Made by a program: the position numbers and the translations under genes
Notes under the pieces: generated by a model
What the model was told of the DNA's origin: nothing
Database searches by the model: none
The model's input: the letters and a program-made list of their open reading frames with translations, nothing else
Assembly (NCBI GenBank): GCA_014860445.1
Contig: JACZJT010000027.1
Coordinates: forward strand, 1-64,000
DNA: 64,000 nucleotides
Source of the DNA: Burkholderiales bacterium
GTDB taxonomy: Bacteria > Pseudomonadota > Gammaproteobacteria > Burkholderiales > SG8-39
Reading direction: 5' to 3'
Part shown: piece after piece, positions 45,364 through 54,860 of the stretch
Numbering within the stretch: the first letter of the stretch is position 1
How the letters are laid out: the number at the start of each line of letters is the position of its first letter

Positions 45364-46497
45364 ATGCCAGTGCGCACCGTCTACCAGGTCAACCTGCAGG
45401 CGCGGTTCGGCGGAGGCGAGGTCTTTACCCGGTTTTTTACCATGGCGCTGATCGATCTGGGCTATCGCGTGGTGTTGTTCGTCAGTCCCGGAGTCGGTTT
45501 TTGGGACGCGCTCCTGCCGGGCGGCGTGGAACTCGTGCGCGTGAGCGGTGCCGACGAAATCCAGCAGCGCCTGCCGCAGGAGCGGTCGCTGGTGGTGACG
45601 CAGACGGCCTTGGACGAGAGTACGGCGCAATGGGTGACCGAGCGTCATCTGTTATGCGGATTCATCCATATGCCATTGTATGAGCGCAATCCGCCGGCAT
45701 TGCGCCACTATCGGTTGCTGTTGCCGGTGTCTATCCATGTGCTGGACAGCATCAGGGCGCGCGGCTACGAAAATGCTTACACCGAGCCCATGTATGGCGT
45801 CGCGGAACCGTCGCATGCCGCGGGCGACAATACGCTGGTAGCGCGTTCGGAATACGATTGGGACACGCGCAAGTTGCGCGACCGTCTGCTCGGCCTGGCC
45901 GAGCCCTGGTGGAGGGCGCAACTTGCCCCGGAAAGATTTGCAAAGCGGCCCGGTGTCACGCTGGGCCTCGTATCGAGGCTCACGCCGATCAAACAATTCC
46001 CTCTAATGTTCCGCATCCTCGCGCCCAAACTGGCTGGATACCCTAAGGTTAATCTGGAAATTTTCGGCAGCGGCGGTTACGCTTCGGTTCGTGATTTGCG
46101 CGCCAGCCTCGCGCCAATCCGGAAACAGGTGCGCTTCTGGGGGCACCAGCCCAATGTGGCTGCGGTCTATCCGCAGCTCGACTTCGTGCTGAGCGGCTTG
46201 CCGGAGAAGGAGGCGCTGGGTTTGAACCTGATCGAAGCCCAGTATTGCGGTACACCGGTGCTTGCCGTGGCGGCCCCGCCGTTTACGGAAACGGTAGTCG
46301 AACCCGAGACGGGTTACTTCTTTGCAGATCCGCGCCAGGACGGTGGTGAGTCCTTCGCGAGGCTGTTGGAGCGGCTGCTAGCAGGTGCGGCGCGCCACGA
46401 CCCGCGCCAGGCAAGGATGCACCTGCAGCGCTTTTCCGTCGCCGCGTTTCGCGGGCGCGTAGCGGATGCACTTGCCGCCGCCGCGGCGTTGCAGTAA
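45364..46497 (+). CDS. Glycosyltransferase (GT4-like)
   Basis: 377 residues. N-terminal VYQVNLQARFGGGEVFTRFF has a GGGE loop similar to GT4 donors' partners; the C-terminal half has LGLVSRLTPIKQFPLMFRIL, LEIFGSGGYASV and EKEALGLNLIEAQYCGTPVL with the nucleotide-sugar acidic motif. It starts five bases after the ligase stop. An upstream TTG is possible but ATG 45364 is preferred. It probably builds outer core; specificity unknown. Confidence 0.8.
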   Translation: MPVRTVYQVNLQARFGGGEVFTRFFTMALIDLGYRVVLFVSPGVGFWDALLPGGVELVRVSGADEIQQRLPQERSLVVTQTALDESTAQWVTERHLLCGFIHMPLYERNPPALRHYRLLLPVSIHVLDSIRARGYENAYTEPMYGVAEPSHAAGDNTLVARSEYDWDTRKLRDRLLGLAEPWWRAQLAPERFAKRPGVTLGLVSRLTPIKQFPLMFRILAPKLAGYPKVNLEIFGSGGYASVRDLRASLAPIRKQVRFWGHQPNVAAVYPQLDFVLSGLPEKEALGLNLIEAQYCGTPVLAVAAPPFTETVVEPETGYFFADPRQDGGESFARLLERLLAGAARHDPRQARMHLQRFSVAAFRGRVADALAAAAALQ

Positions 46498-46560
46498 AGC
46501 CAGGGTAACGGGCAATGCGTGGACCCATACCGAGTCCGGTCGGAAAGGAGAGGGGGCGTG

Positions 46561-47286
46561 ATGGCTGAGTTTCTGGACAAGCACTGGCGTCGACTGAAGC
46601 GCTCCGTATCGCGGCGTTTCCGCGAGAAGCTGTTGCCGCGCGGATACCGCAGGTTGGGTACGCGCTATGGCGGATGGTGGGTGGATACTCGTCAGATCAG
46701 CGGGTCCCCTTTGTTGATAGATTGCGGCTTGGGCGAGGACATCAGCTTCCCGCTTGCGTTCCTGCAGGCGTTTGGCGGAAACGTGGTCGGCGTCGAGCCC
46801 AATCCACGCAGCCTGAAGTACTGCCGGAGCCGCGTGCCAGAAAACATGAGTGTGTTGCCCAAGGCGTTTTGGTCCGAACCAGGGAAAAAGCTGGAATTCT
46901 TCCTGCCGCGGCCCCAGCAGGAACTGCCGAAAGGCGCCGATGGTGTATCCGGCAGCCTGGACGGCAGTCATGAGTATGCAGGCGACAACAGGCTCGAAGT
47001 GGAAACGACCTCCCTGGCCGAAATACTGAGTCAACAAGCTCGCGCGGAATGCGATGTGCTGAAGCTGGATATCGAGGGCGCGGAGTACGAGGTTCTGAGA
47101 CAGCTTTGCAGCAGCGGCGAAATACGCAAGGCCGCCCAGGTCCTGGTCGAGTTTCACCACAACGTGACCGGGCATACGCGTGAGGATACGCAGCAGACGG
47201 TGGCGCAAATGGAGCGCAGCGGATTTCGTCTCGTGCACACGGAGGACCGCAACTATATTTTCCGCAGGCAGGGACTTGGCCGCTAA
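46561..47286 (+). CDS. FkbM-family methyltransferase
   Basis: 241 residues from an ATG following AAAGGAGAGG. The FkbM core has LLIDCGLGEDISFPLAFLQA (SAM site), VVGVEPNPRSLKYC, and VLKLDIEGAEYEVLRQL. FkbM-type enzymes O-methylate sugars or polyketides using SAM. Its place between glycosyltransferase genes indicates methylation of an LPS sugar. The next gene starts inside its 3' end. Confidence 0.83.
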   Translation: MAEFLDKHWRRLKRSVSRRFREKLLPRGYRRLGTRYGGWWVDTRQISGSPLLIDCGLGEDISFPLAFLQAFGGNVVGVEPNPRSLKYCRSRVPENMSVLPKAFWSEPGKKLEFFLPRPQQELPKGADGVSGSLDGSHEYAGDNRLEVETTSLAEILSQQARAECDVLKLDIEGAEYEVLRQLCSSGEIRKAAQVLVEFHHNVTGHTREDTQQTVAQMERSGFRLVHTEDRNYIFRRQGLGR

Positions 47287-48277
47287 ACCGCCGTCCTTTC
47301 TGATCATCAACGTTTCGCGCATTGGCGACACGCTTTTGGTTACGCCGGCGATTCGCGCCGTCGCCCGGGCGTTTCCGGGAGCTGCCATTACTTTCTTGGG
47401 TCATCCAAAGCGTTGCGAGGTGGTCCGCCATCTACCCTATGTTTCGACAGTCCGGGAAATTACCAAGAATCGAGCCTGGCTATATGGCTGGCTGGGGCCG
47501 CGTTACGACTTTGCGCTCGTGTACGGTCATGACTTGCCGCTGCTCAGGTACGCGCTGCGGGCGGCTGAACGTGTCGTCGCGTTCCGGCAGAAGGACGCAG
47601 CGATTAACAGGCGGCTTTTTCGCGCGGTGGAGCCGCCCGCCTTCCAGTCCCTGCATTCGGCTCGCGTTCCCCTGTTGCTCACTCAGGCGCTGGACATCGC
47701 GCCGGACGGCCATGGTCTCGCCTATGAAGTGACGGCGGAGGAACGCGCATGGGCGAAGTCATTCCTGCAAGGGCAGCTGCCTCCCGGCAAGGGTCCGTTG
47801 CTCGGATTGCAAGTGGCGAGCTTTCCGACCAAAGCCTATCGCGACTGGCCCGTGCCCCATTTTGCTGCCTTGTGCGAGAGAATCTTGTCGGCACATCCGC
47901 AAGCGCACTTTCTGCTGCTGGGCGGGAAGGAAGAGGCGGCCAAAATTCGCGAGCTGGAACGGCAGTTGAACAACCATGCCACCGTGGTTGCGGGAAAACT
48001 CAGCCTGCGCCAGACCGCTGCGCTGATGCAGCAACTCGATCTTTATGTCGGTGTGGATACGGGTCCCACCCATCTGGCCGGCGCCGTGGGTGTGCCGATG
48101 GTCGCGCTGTACCACTGTTATTCGCCGGGGCGGCTGCTGGCACCGCTGGAGCGCGACAATCTGCAGGTGGTCGAGCATCCGGCATTGGACGCCGGCGGCA
48201 CGCTGCAGTCCGACATGGCGGATATTTCGGTCGAGCGCGTCTGGAATGCCGTCGAAACGCTGCTGAAGAACGGCTGA
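47276..48277 (+). CDS. GT9 heptosyltransferase-like protein
   Basis: 333 residues from a TTG at 47276, the only start compatible with the N-terminus PSFLIINVSRIGDTLLVTPA; it overlaps the FkbM stop by 11 nt with GGCAGGGA just upstream. GT9 features: GLQVASFPTKAYRDWPVPHF, LGGKEEAAKIRELERQL and LYVGVDTGPTHLAGAVGVP. It belongs to the heptosyltransferase superfamily, though the SFPTKAYRDWP motif suggests a non-WaaC/F branch. Confidence 0.8.
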   Translation: MAAKPPSFLIINVSRIGDTLLVTPAIRAVARAFPGAAITFLGHPKRCEVVRHLPYVSTVREITKNRAWLYGWLGPRYDFALVYGHDLPLLRYALRAAERVVAFRQKDAAINRRLFRAVEPPAFQSLHSARVPLLLTQALDIAPDGHGLAYEVTAEERAWAKSFLQGQLPPGKGPLLGLQVASFPTKAYRDWPVPHFAALCERILSAHPQAHFLLLGGKEEAAKIRELERQLNNHATVVAGKLSLRQTAALMQQLDLYVGVDTGPTHLAGAVGVPMVALYHCYSPGRLLAPLERDNLQVVEHPALDAGGTLQSDMADISVERVWNAVETLLKNG

Positions 48278-48318
48278 ACCTCCTACTCCGGCGCGACGGC
48301 ATTTTGCTTTCCCTAAAA

Positions 48319-49416
48319 TTGAAAATTGCCCTGGTTATCACCAACCTCAGTGGCGGCGGCGCCGAAAAAGCTTTTCTCAAGCTTGCTGCGTTGCTGCACC
48401 GAAGAGGACACGACGTGCATTTGTTCCTTCTGGAAAACATCCGTGAACATGTCCCCGAACCCGGCATCGGAATTCATGCCTTGACCGAGTCCGGAATCGC
48501 GCAGGCCAAAGGATACTTCGGCAAGCGCCTGGCTGCGCTCCGGCTGCGGCGCGCGTTTCGGCAACAGCAGACGGAAGCACAGTTTGATTTCTGTATCTCG
48601 ACACTGCCCTATGCCGATGAAGTCGTGAATCTCGCAGGTTTGCCGAGAGTGTGGCATCGCATTGCCAACACGCTGTCGGCGGAAATCGAAAATCTGAAGC
48701 GTCGCAGCCCGGCCAAAGCTGCCCGCAGACTGGCCCGCTATAGGCGGATTTATGACGGAAAGAACCTGGTCGCCGTGTCCGATGGCGTTGCCCAGGATCT
48801 GCAACGTGAATTGGGCCTGAGCAAGGCCAATATCCAGCGTCTTTACAATCCTTTCGACCTGGATGAAATCCGCGCCCTTGCGGCGGAGCCCGCCGCTCTG
48901 CCGAAGGAGCGCTATGTCGTACACATCGGCCGCTTTGCGCCGCAAAAGCGGCACGACCTTTTGCTGGAAGCGTGGGCGATCGCCGCATTGCCGCATAAGC
49001 TTGTATTGCTGGCTTCGCCGAGTCCGGCATTGGATGATTTGATCGCTGCTGCCGGCCTGGCTGGGCGCGTGATCGTCGCCGGCTTTCAGCAGAATCCTTA
49101 TCCCTGGATACGCGCGGCAGACGCGCTGGTGCTCTGCTCGGATCACGAGGGCTTGCCGAATGTACTCATCGAAGCGCTGATCTGCGGCACCCGGATCGTC
49201 AGCACCGACTGTCCCTCCGGACCGCGGGAAATCATGGCGGGCCCGCTGGCGCGCTACCTCGTGCCGCCCGGCGATGCGCAAGCCTTGGCGGCGGCCTTGC
49301 GTGCAGCGGTCGACAACCCACTTTCCTCGTCCGCTGCCGATCTCACGCGTTTTTCCGCCGATACCGTGGCTCAAGGCTACGAAGGCCTGCCGGCTCTCTG
49401 GCGCGAACCCGGGTAA
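48319..49416 (+). CDS. GT4 glycosyltransferase
   Basis: 365 residues if the TTG at 48319 is used (MKIALVITNLSGGGAEKAF); another TTG at 48304 is equally possible and neither has a ribosome site. The frame stays open for a further 500 nt upstream but there overlaps the GT9 gene. N-terminal NLSGGGAEKAFLKLAALL and C-terminal YVVHIGRFAPQKRHDLLLEA, ALVLCSDHEGLPNVLIEALI are standard GT4. It resembles WbpT/PglJ-like O-antigen transferases; sugar unknown. Confidence 0.82.
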   Translation: MKIALVITNLSGGGAEKAFLKLAALLHRRGHDVHLFLLENIREHVPEPGIGIHALTESGIAQAKGYFGKRLAALRLRRAFRQQQTEAQFDFCISTLPYADEVVNLAGLPRVWHRIANTLSAEIENLKRRSPAKAARRLARYRRIYDGKNLVAVSDGVAQDLQRELGLSKANIQRLYNPFDLDEIRALAAEPAALPKERYVVHIGRFAPQKRHDLLLEAWAIAALPHKLVLLASPSPALDDLIAAAGLAGRVIVAGFQQNPYPWIRAADALVLCSDHEGLPNVLIEALICGTRIVSTDCPSGPREIMAGPLARYLVPPGDAQALAAALRAAVDNPLSSSAADLTRFSADTVAQGYEGLPALWREPG

Positions 49417-49425
49417 ACTCGATCG

Positions 49426-51267
49426 ATGTGCGGCATTCTCGCTCTGATTGAAACGCCCTGGGAATCCGCCGCGGCAGCGTCGCTCGCGACTTTGCATGCG
49501 CGCGGCCCCGATGCCCAGGACATCGTGCGCCTGCCTGGCGCGGTCCTGGGTCACGCCCGCCTCGCCGTCATTGACCTGGCGGGCGGGAAGCAGCCCATGC
49601 ACACGCCGGATGGCCGCTACACCATCGTGTTCAATGGAGAAATCTATAATTTTCAAATCTTGCGCGAGGAATTGGCCGCGCGCGGTCATGTGTTCGCAAC
49701 GCACTCGGACACCGAAGTCATACTGCGCGGCTATGTGGAGTGGCAGAGCGGGGTGGTCCGGCGGCTGGACGGCATGTTCGCTTTTGCCATCTGGGACAGG
49801 GACAGCCGCACGGTATTTGCGGCACGCGACCGGATCGGGATCAAACCCCTGTTCTATTCCACGCAGCAAGGATTTTCTCTCGCGTCCACACTGGCGCCTT
49901 TCTTCCGGTTCGACGGTTTTCCGCGCCAGCTCGACTACGAGGCCCTGCGCGATTTTCTCGCTTTTCAGGCGGTTCTGGCGCCGGCGACATTCCTAAAACA
50001 GGTGCGCCAGCTTCCTCCGGCCTCGTGGCTGGTCTACCACGCGCCCACGCGGCGATTGACGGTCGAGCCGTACTGGACGATTCCAGCGGAATCGGAGGTG
50101 CGCCCTCCGGGACAGGAGGAACTCGCGCGCGAGTTCGATGCGCTGCTGCAGGACAGCGTGCGCAGCCAGCTGGTTTCCGATGTGCCGCTGGGAGCCTTCC
50201 TAAGCGGCGGCATCGACAGCAGCCTGATGGTTCACTACATGGCCGGCGCCGGCGCGAAACCGGTGCGCACGTTCAGCATGCGCTTTGGCGAAGCCGCTTA
50301 TGACGAGACTCGCCACGCCGAGGCCGTCGCCCGGCAATACGGCACCGAGCACCACATCATCGACGCCCCGGACATCGGACCGGACAGGCTGCTAGAAACC
50401 ATAGTCGCTCTGGACCAGCCGCTGGCCGACCCCGCCTATATCACGACCGCGGAATTGTCGCGCCTGACCAGAACGCGCGTCACCGTGGCGCTCAGCGGTG
50501 ACGGCGGCGACGAGTTGTTCGGTGGATACGCGCGTTTTCTGGATATCGAAGCGAATCATCCGGACACTCTTGTGAAGCGGATGCTGCGCGCGCTGATCGC
50601 CAGCGGGCTACTACCTGGTTCGCTGCGACGGCGCAGCCTTGCCGGACAGGACCTCCTGCTTTACCGCAGGCTCGAACTAGGTCCTTACGAAGCTTCGCGC
50701 AAGAGTCTCAAGCGATATCTGGGTCCCACGGCCTGGCAGGCGTGCCGGCCGGAGAAAACCCTGGAGGGGTGGCGTCAGCTTGCGCTCGCCTTCGGTGGGC
50801 GCATGGACAGCGGCAGCCTGATGCGCGCCGACCTGTGGACTTACCTCAGCGAGAACTGCCTGGTCAAGACAGACCGAGCCAGCATGCTGCACAGCCTGGA
50901 AGTGCGTGTGCCCATGCTCGCAAACGCCGTTCTCGACCGCGTGCTCGCGCTGCCGGCGCGGGTTCATTTCGATGATGCCGGCGGGAAAGTCATCCTGCGC
51001 CGGTTGGCGCAGATGCACCTCCCGGAACAGGTCTGGAACAGACCCAAACACGGATTTTCCGTTCCGCTCCAAGCCTACTTCAAGGGACAATGGCAAAATG
51101 CAGGCGATGAATATTTCGGCCGCAGTTCGCACATCGCCCCTTTTCTGGACAGCAAGTCCCTGAGCGCTTTGTGGAGCGGCGCCAAGACCGGCGCAGCTTC
51201 CAGGCGCCTCGCCTATACGTTCCTGGTGCTGTTGATCTGGCTCGACAAATTCAAACTGGAGGCTTGA
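49426..51267 (+). CDS. asnB: Glutamine-dependent asparagine synthase-like amidotransferase
   Basis: 613 residues. Class II glutaminase with catalytic Cys2 (MCGILALIETP), ARLAVIDLAGGKQP and NGEIYNFQILREEL, then an ATP-pyrophosphatase synthase domain with PP-loop LSGGIDSSLMVHY and ALSGDGGDELFGGYARF. The family amidates aspartate or, in glycan clusters, uronic acid or similar carboxyl sugars. Being inside an LPS locus between transferase genes, it is more likely to modify a sugar than to make asparagine. It starts 9 nt after the GT4 gene. Confidence 0.88.
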   Translation: MCGILALIETPWESAAAASLATLHARGPDAQDIVRLPGAVLGHARLAVIDLAGGKQPMHTPDGRYTIVFNGEIYNFQILREELAARGHVFATHSDTEVILRGYVEWQSGVVRRLDGMFAFAIWDRDSRTVFAARDRIGIKPLFYSTQQGFSLASTLAPFFRFDGFPRQLDYEALRDFLAFQAVLAPATFLKQVRQLPPASWLVYHAPTRRLTVEPYWTIPAESEVRPPGQEELAREFDALLQDSVRSQLVSDVPLGAFLSGGIDSSLMVHYMAGAGAKPVRTFSMRFGEAAYDETRHAEAVARQYGTEHHIIDAPDIGPDRLLETIVALDQPLADPAYITTAELSRLTRTRVTVALSGDGGDELFGGYARFLDIEANHPDTLVKRMLRALIASGLLPGSLRRRSLAGQDLLLYRRLELGPYEASRKSLKRYLGPTAWQACRPEKTLEGWRQLALAFGGRMDSGSLMRADLWTYLSENCLVKTDRASMLHSLEVRVPMLANAVLDRVLALPARVHFDDAGGKVILRRLAQMHLPEQVWNRPKHGFSVPLQAYFKGQWQNAGDEYFGRSSHIAPFLDSKSLSALWSGAKTGAASRRLAYTFLVLLIWLDKFKLEA

Positions 51268-51325
51268 GGAAAAGCATGGACCGCGCCGGCTCTTGCCATC
51301 GACCACGACAATACGCGGGTGCGCG

Positions 51326-52369
51326 GTGAGCCTGCCCGACGCGCGCGCGCCGAGGATCCTGGTCATCCGGCGCGACAATATCGGCGATCTGGTCTGCACC
51401 ACGCCTTTGATCAGTGCGTTGCGTCGGCATTTTCCGCGTGCGCATATCGCTGCGCTGGTCAATACATATAACCGGCAGGTGCTGGACGGGCATCCGGACC
51501 TGGATGCGGTGTATGCGTACGCCAAGGCCAAGCATCGACTGCCGGGGCAAAGCCGCACCGCAGTCTACTGGGGCAAGTTTGCACTGGTGCTGAAACTGCG
51601 AAGGCAGCGTTTCGACACCGTGCTGCTCGCCTCTTCCTATCCCGGTTCGAGCGCGCTGAGGCTGGCCCGCTGGATCGCGCCGGCGCATATTGCCGGCTAC
51701 GCCGAGTCGTCTGGACTGGTGGACGTGGCGCTGCCTCACGGCGGCGCTATGGCGGCGCATGAAGCAGAAGATGTGTTCCGGCTCGCAGGTCTGTTCGGCA
51801 TCGAGGGTGCAGCTGGAAAGCTCAGCATCGCAGTGGACGCGGAAGCGCGTGCACGCGCCGGCAGCGCGCTCGGCCCGCGCGGTTCGGGGCGAAAGCTGAT
51901 CGCTGTGCACATCAGTGCGCGCAAGCCGAGCCAGCGCTGGCCGGCGGAGCGCTATGCCCAGTTGATGCTGGCCCTGCGCGAGGAGGCAGATTTTCTTCTG
52001 CTATGGTCTCCCGGCGCCGCCGACCATCCGCAACACCCCGGCGACGACGCCAAGGCGCAAGCCGTCGTCGATGCCGCTGGCGATCTGCGCTTGACCGCGT
52101 ATCCGACGCGGGAACTGAAGGACCTGAGCGCGGCACTGTCGCTCGCGGAGTATGTGATCTGCAGCGACGGCGGGGCGATGCATATTGCCGCGGCATTGGG
52201 AAAGCCGGTCCTGTGTTTTTTCGGCAACTCCGATGCGTCGCGCTGGCATCCCTGGGGCGTGCCCTATCGCCTGTTGCAGCCGGAAAGCCGCGATGCCGCG
52301 GATATCAGCGTTGCCGCTGCCCTGCAGGCATTTCGCGAGTTGCAGCGCGAGGCCCAGCCCGCCGACTAG
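51326..52369 (+). CDS. GT9 heptosyltransferase-like protein
   Basis: 347 residues from a GTG at 51326 (a TTG at 51293 is the alternative; no clear ribosome site). PRILVIRRDNIGDLVCTTPL opens the GT9 domain; HISARKPSQRWPAERYAQLM and VICSDGGAMHIAAALGKPVL close it. It is the third GT9 of the cluster and the last plus-strand gene. Its TAG stop and the stop of the minus-strand aminotransferase gene are the same CTAG tetramer. Confidence 0.82.
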   Translation: MSLPDARAPRILVIRRDNIGDLVCTTPLISALRRHFPRAHIAALVNTYNRQVLDGHPDLDAVYAYAKAKHRLPGQSRTAVYWGKFALVLKLRRQRFDTVLLASSYPGSSALRLARWIAPAHIAGYAESSGLVDVALPHGGAMAAHEAEDVFRLAGLFGIEGAAGKLSIAVDAEARARAGSALGPRGSGRKLIAVHISARKPSQRWPAERYAQLMLALREEADFLLLWSPGAADHPQHPGDDAKAQAVVDAAGDLRLTAYPTRELKDLSAALSLAEYVICSDGGAMHIAAALGKPVLCFFGNSDASRWHPWGVPYRLLQPESRDAADISVAAALQAFRELQREAQPAD

Positions 52370-53601
52370 GCGCTCGCGGCGCGCATGACTTTCGCGACCG
52401 CAGTGCAGGTGTCCTGCATATCGTGCTCGGTAAGTCCGGGGTGCAGCATGAACATCAAGGTCGAATCGGCCAGGCGGCTCGCCACGGGCAGCGGCTGCTT
52501 CGGACCGAAGCCCCCGTCTTTGAAAGCCTTTTCGAGATAGATTTCACTGCAGGCGCCGACGCTGGACGGAATACCCTCGGCATCGAGTGCCTCGAGGATG
52601 CGTTCCATTTTCCATTCCGTACGGAGCATTTCCGGCCGAATGAAGACATAGTACTTGTAATAAGCGTGCTCGCTATGCGGGGGTGGCGAGACCAGACGCA
52701 GGCCCGGGATTGTGGACAAGCCCTGGTCGAGCAGTGCCGCATTGCGCCGCCGTGCGGAGAGCCACTGCGGCAGCTTTTTGAGTTGCAGCCTGCCTATTGC
52801 AGATTGCATTTCGGTGATGCGCCAGTTGCTGCCGAAGCTTTCGTGCAGCCAGCGAAAACCAAAGGGATGATCGCGCTCGTACACTGCCGCGTAGCTCTTG
52901 CCATGGTCTTTGTAGGACCAGGCTTTTTCCCACAGCGCGCGTGAATCGGTGACCAGCATGCCGCCTTCGCCACCGGTGGTGAGGATCTTGTCCTGGCAGA
53001 AGGAATACGCACCGATGTCGCCGATCGAACCGGTGACCCGGTCCTTGTATCTCGCGCCCACGCTTTGCGCGCAGTCCTCGACGACGAAGAGGGCACGTTT
53101 TTTCGCCAGGGCAAGGATCTCGTCCATTTCGCAAGGCCAGCCGGCCAGGTGCACCGCGATTATGGCTTTGCTGCGCGGCGTTAGCGCCTTCTCGACGCTT
53201 GCGGCCGTCAGATTCTGGCTGTCGGGATCGATGTCCGCGACCACGGGTGTTGCGCCGAAGCGCACAACGCAACTCGCGGTGGCGATGAAGGTCTTGCTCG
53301 GTACCACCACTTCGTCGCCCGGGCCTATCCCCAGGGCATAGAGGGCGAGCTCAAGAGCGGCCGTACCGTTGCTCAGGGCCACCGCATATTTGGCGCCGAC
53401 ATACCGCGCGAACTCGCGTTCGAATTCCCGCGATTGTTCCCCGGTCCAGTAATTGACTTTGCCGGAGCGCAGAACCGAGGCCACAGCTTCGATTTCGTCG
53501 GCGGCGAATTCCGGCCAGGGGGCAAACGGACCTTTGCGCACGGGCGCACCGCCCTCCAGTGCCAGGCGTTGCAAGCCGTCCAGGTTTCCTCCCGAGGCCA
53601 T
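52366..53601 (-). CDS. DegT/DnrJ/EryC1-type PLP sugar aminotransferase
   Basis: 411 residues. PLP-binding lysine is K205 in YSFCQDKILTTGGEGGM; SNGTAALELALYALGIGPGD and FVVEDCAQSVGARY are typical of sugar aminotransferases. It transfers an amino group from glutamate to a keto-sugar nucleotide, commonly at C4 (PglE/WecE) or C3. It lies 1 nt after the acetyltransferase gene, the usual pair for N-acetylated amino sugars. The partner 4,6-dehydratase (PglF type) was not found in the window. Confidence 0.9.
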   Translation of the reverse strand: MASGGNLDGLQRLALEGGAPVRKGPFAPWPEFAADEIEAVASVLRSGKVNYWTGEQSREFEREFARYVGAKYAVALSNGTAALELALYALGIGPGDEVVVPSKTFIATASCVVRFGATPVVADIDPDSQNLTAASVEKALTPRSKAIIAVHLAGWPCEMDEILALAKKRALFVVEDCAQSVGARYKDRVTGSIGDIGAYSFCQDKILTTGGEGGMLVTDSRALWEKAWSYKDHGKSYAAVYERDHPFGFRWLHESFGSNWRITEMQSAIGRLQLKKLPQWLSARRRNAALLDQGLSTIPGLRLVSPPPHSEHAYYKYYVFIRPEMLRTEWKMERILEALDAEGIPSSVGACSEIYLEKAFKDGGFGPKQPLPVASRLADSTLMFMLHPGLTEHDMQDTCTAVAKVMRAASA

Positions 53602-53602
53602 T

Positions 53603-54241
53603 TCAGCTCAGCGGTTTCGCTGGCGAGCCGGAAATTTTTGCGTAATCCGCCACATCCCGGATCACGGTGGAACCTGCGCCGATGATAGCGTTCCTGCCTA
53701 TTTTCACGCCTGGGGTGACGGTGGTGCCTACGCCGAGCAAGCTACCCGGCCCCACGCTCACGCCGCCGCAGAGGTGGCAACCGGGTGCAATATGCACGGT
53801 GTCTTCTATGCGGCAATCGTGGTCCAACGTCGCCCCGGTGTTGACGATTACATGGGCGCCCAGATGCGCGTCGGCGTTGAGGACGCAGGCGGCCATGATG
53901 ACGCTGCCCGGACCTATTTCCACTCCCCGGCTAATGCTCGCACCGGGGTGTACCGCGTTGGCAAAGCGCCAGCCTTGCGGTTCCATGAGCGCCGCAACCG
54001 CGGCGCGGCCGGCATTGTCCCCGATGGCGACTATGGCGTGACGCAGCTGCGCCGAGAGCAGGGCCGGCAGTTCGGCGCGCGAGCCGAGTACCGGATAGCC
54101 GAAAAACTGTTGGCCGCGACGATTGAGGTCGTCATCGATCAGTCCTGCGATTTCGAACTCGCCCTGGCGTTCGACGATATCGATCACGACCTTGGCGTGG
54201 CCGCTGGCGCCGTAAACGATGAGTTTCTCTTTAACTTTCAT
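53603..54241 (-). CDS. NeuD/PglD-like sugar N- or O-acetyltransferase
   Basis: 212 residues. N-terminal Rossmann-like KLIVYGASGHAKVVIDIVE, then a left-handed beta-helix of hexapeptide repeats (PGASISRGVEIGPGSVIMAA; VHIAPGCHLCGGVSVGPGSL; NAIIGAGSTVIRDV). PglD acetylates the C4 amine of the UDP-amino sugar made by PglE; NeuD acts on sialic acid. The ATG overlaps the sugar transferase stop. Adjacent to a DegT aminotransferase, so the PglD-like role is favoured. Confidence 0.87.
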   Translation of the reverse strand: MKVKEKLIVYGASGHAKVVIDIVERQGEFEIAGLIDDDLNRRGQQFFGYPVLGSRAELPALLSAQLRHAIVAIGDNAGRAAVAALMEPQGWRFANAVHPGASISRGVEIGPGSVIMAACVLNADAHLGAHVIVNTGATLDHDCRIEDTVHIAPGCHLCGGVSVGPGSLLGVGTTVTPGVKIGRNAIIGAGSTVIRDVADYAKISGSPAKPLS

Positions 54242-54846
54242 TTCCTGCCGCCGTTCCGGGAGCCTGTAAACTTGGCCATGGTCGCCTGACCTTTCTGCGC
54301 AATGCCGCGTGGCCGCAACAAGCGCGCTGCTGTCATGGCGAGGATTTTCAGGTCCAGCCAGAACGACTGGTGCTCCACGTACCAAAGGTCGAGTTCGAAG
54401 CGCTCCTCCCAGTCCAGCGCATTTCTGCCGTTGACCTGCGCCCAGCCGGTAATGCCGGGCCGCACCGCGTGGCGCTTTGCCTGGCGCTCGCTGTACAAGG
54501 GGAGATACTCCATCAATAGCGGCCTCGGCCCTACCAGGCTCATGTCGCCTTTAAGGACATTGAACAACTGCGGCAGTTCGTCCAAGCTGAATTTTCGCAT
54601 CAATTCGCCGAAAGGGGTCAGCCTTGCGGCATCGGGCAGGAGTTCTCCGGTGTTGTTCCGGGCGTCGGTCATGCTGCGAAATTTATAAAACTTGAATGCC
54701 GCGCCCTGTAGTCCGGGCCGTGTCTGCGCGAACAGCACCGGGCTGCCGAGTTTCCAGCGTACCGCCAGCGCCAGCAGCGCGAACAACGGCGACAGCGCCA
54801 TCAACAGGGCGAGTGCGGCGAAGAAATCGATACTGCGCTTGAGCAT
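54238..54846 (-). CDS. Initiating sugar-phosphate transferase (PglC type)
   Basis: 202 residues from ATG 54846; a TTG at 54864 overlapping the upstream stop is the alternative. One N-terminal reentrant/membrane helix (DFFAALALLMALSPLFAL) then the small monotopic phosphoglycosyl transferase domain: KFYKFRSMTDARNNTGELLP, GDMSLVGPRPLLMEYLPLY and GITGWAQVNGRNALDWEERF. It moves a sugar-1-phosphate onto undecaprenyl phosphate at the inner membrane to begin a lipid-linked glycan. Size and neighbours match PglC rather than the larger WbaP proteins. Confidence 0.9.
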   Translation of the reverse strand: MLKRSIDFFAALALLMALSPLFALLALAVRWKLGSPVLFAQTRPGLQGAAFKFYKFRSMTDARNNTGELLPDAARLTPFGELMRKFSLDELPQLFNVLKGDMSLVGPRPLLMEYLPLYSERQAKRHAVRPGITGWAQVNGRNALDWEERFELDLWYVEHQSFWLDLKILAMTAARLLRPRGIAQKGQATMAKFTGSRNGGRK

Positions 54847-54860
54847 GTTCGGCAAAACCC

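Noticed and set aside
47749-48318. 190-residue N-terminal extension of the GT4 protein
   Set aside because: It lies antiphase over the GT9 gene and has no domain; GT4 proteins begin at the KIALVITNLSGGG segment.
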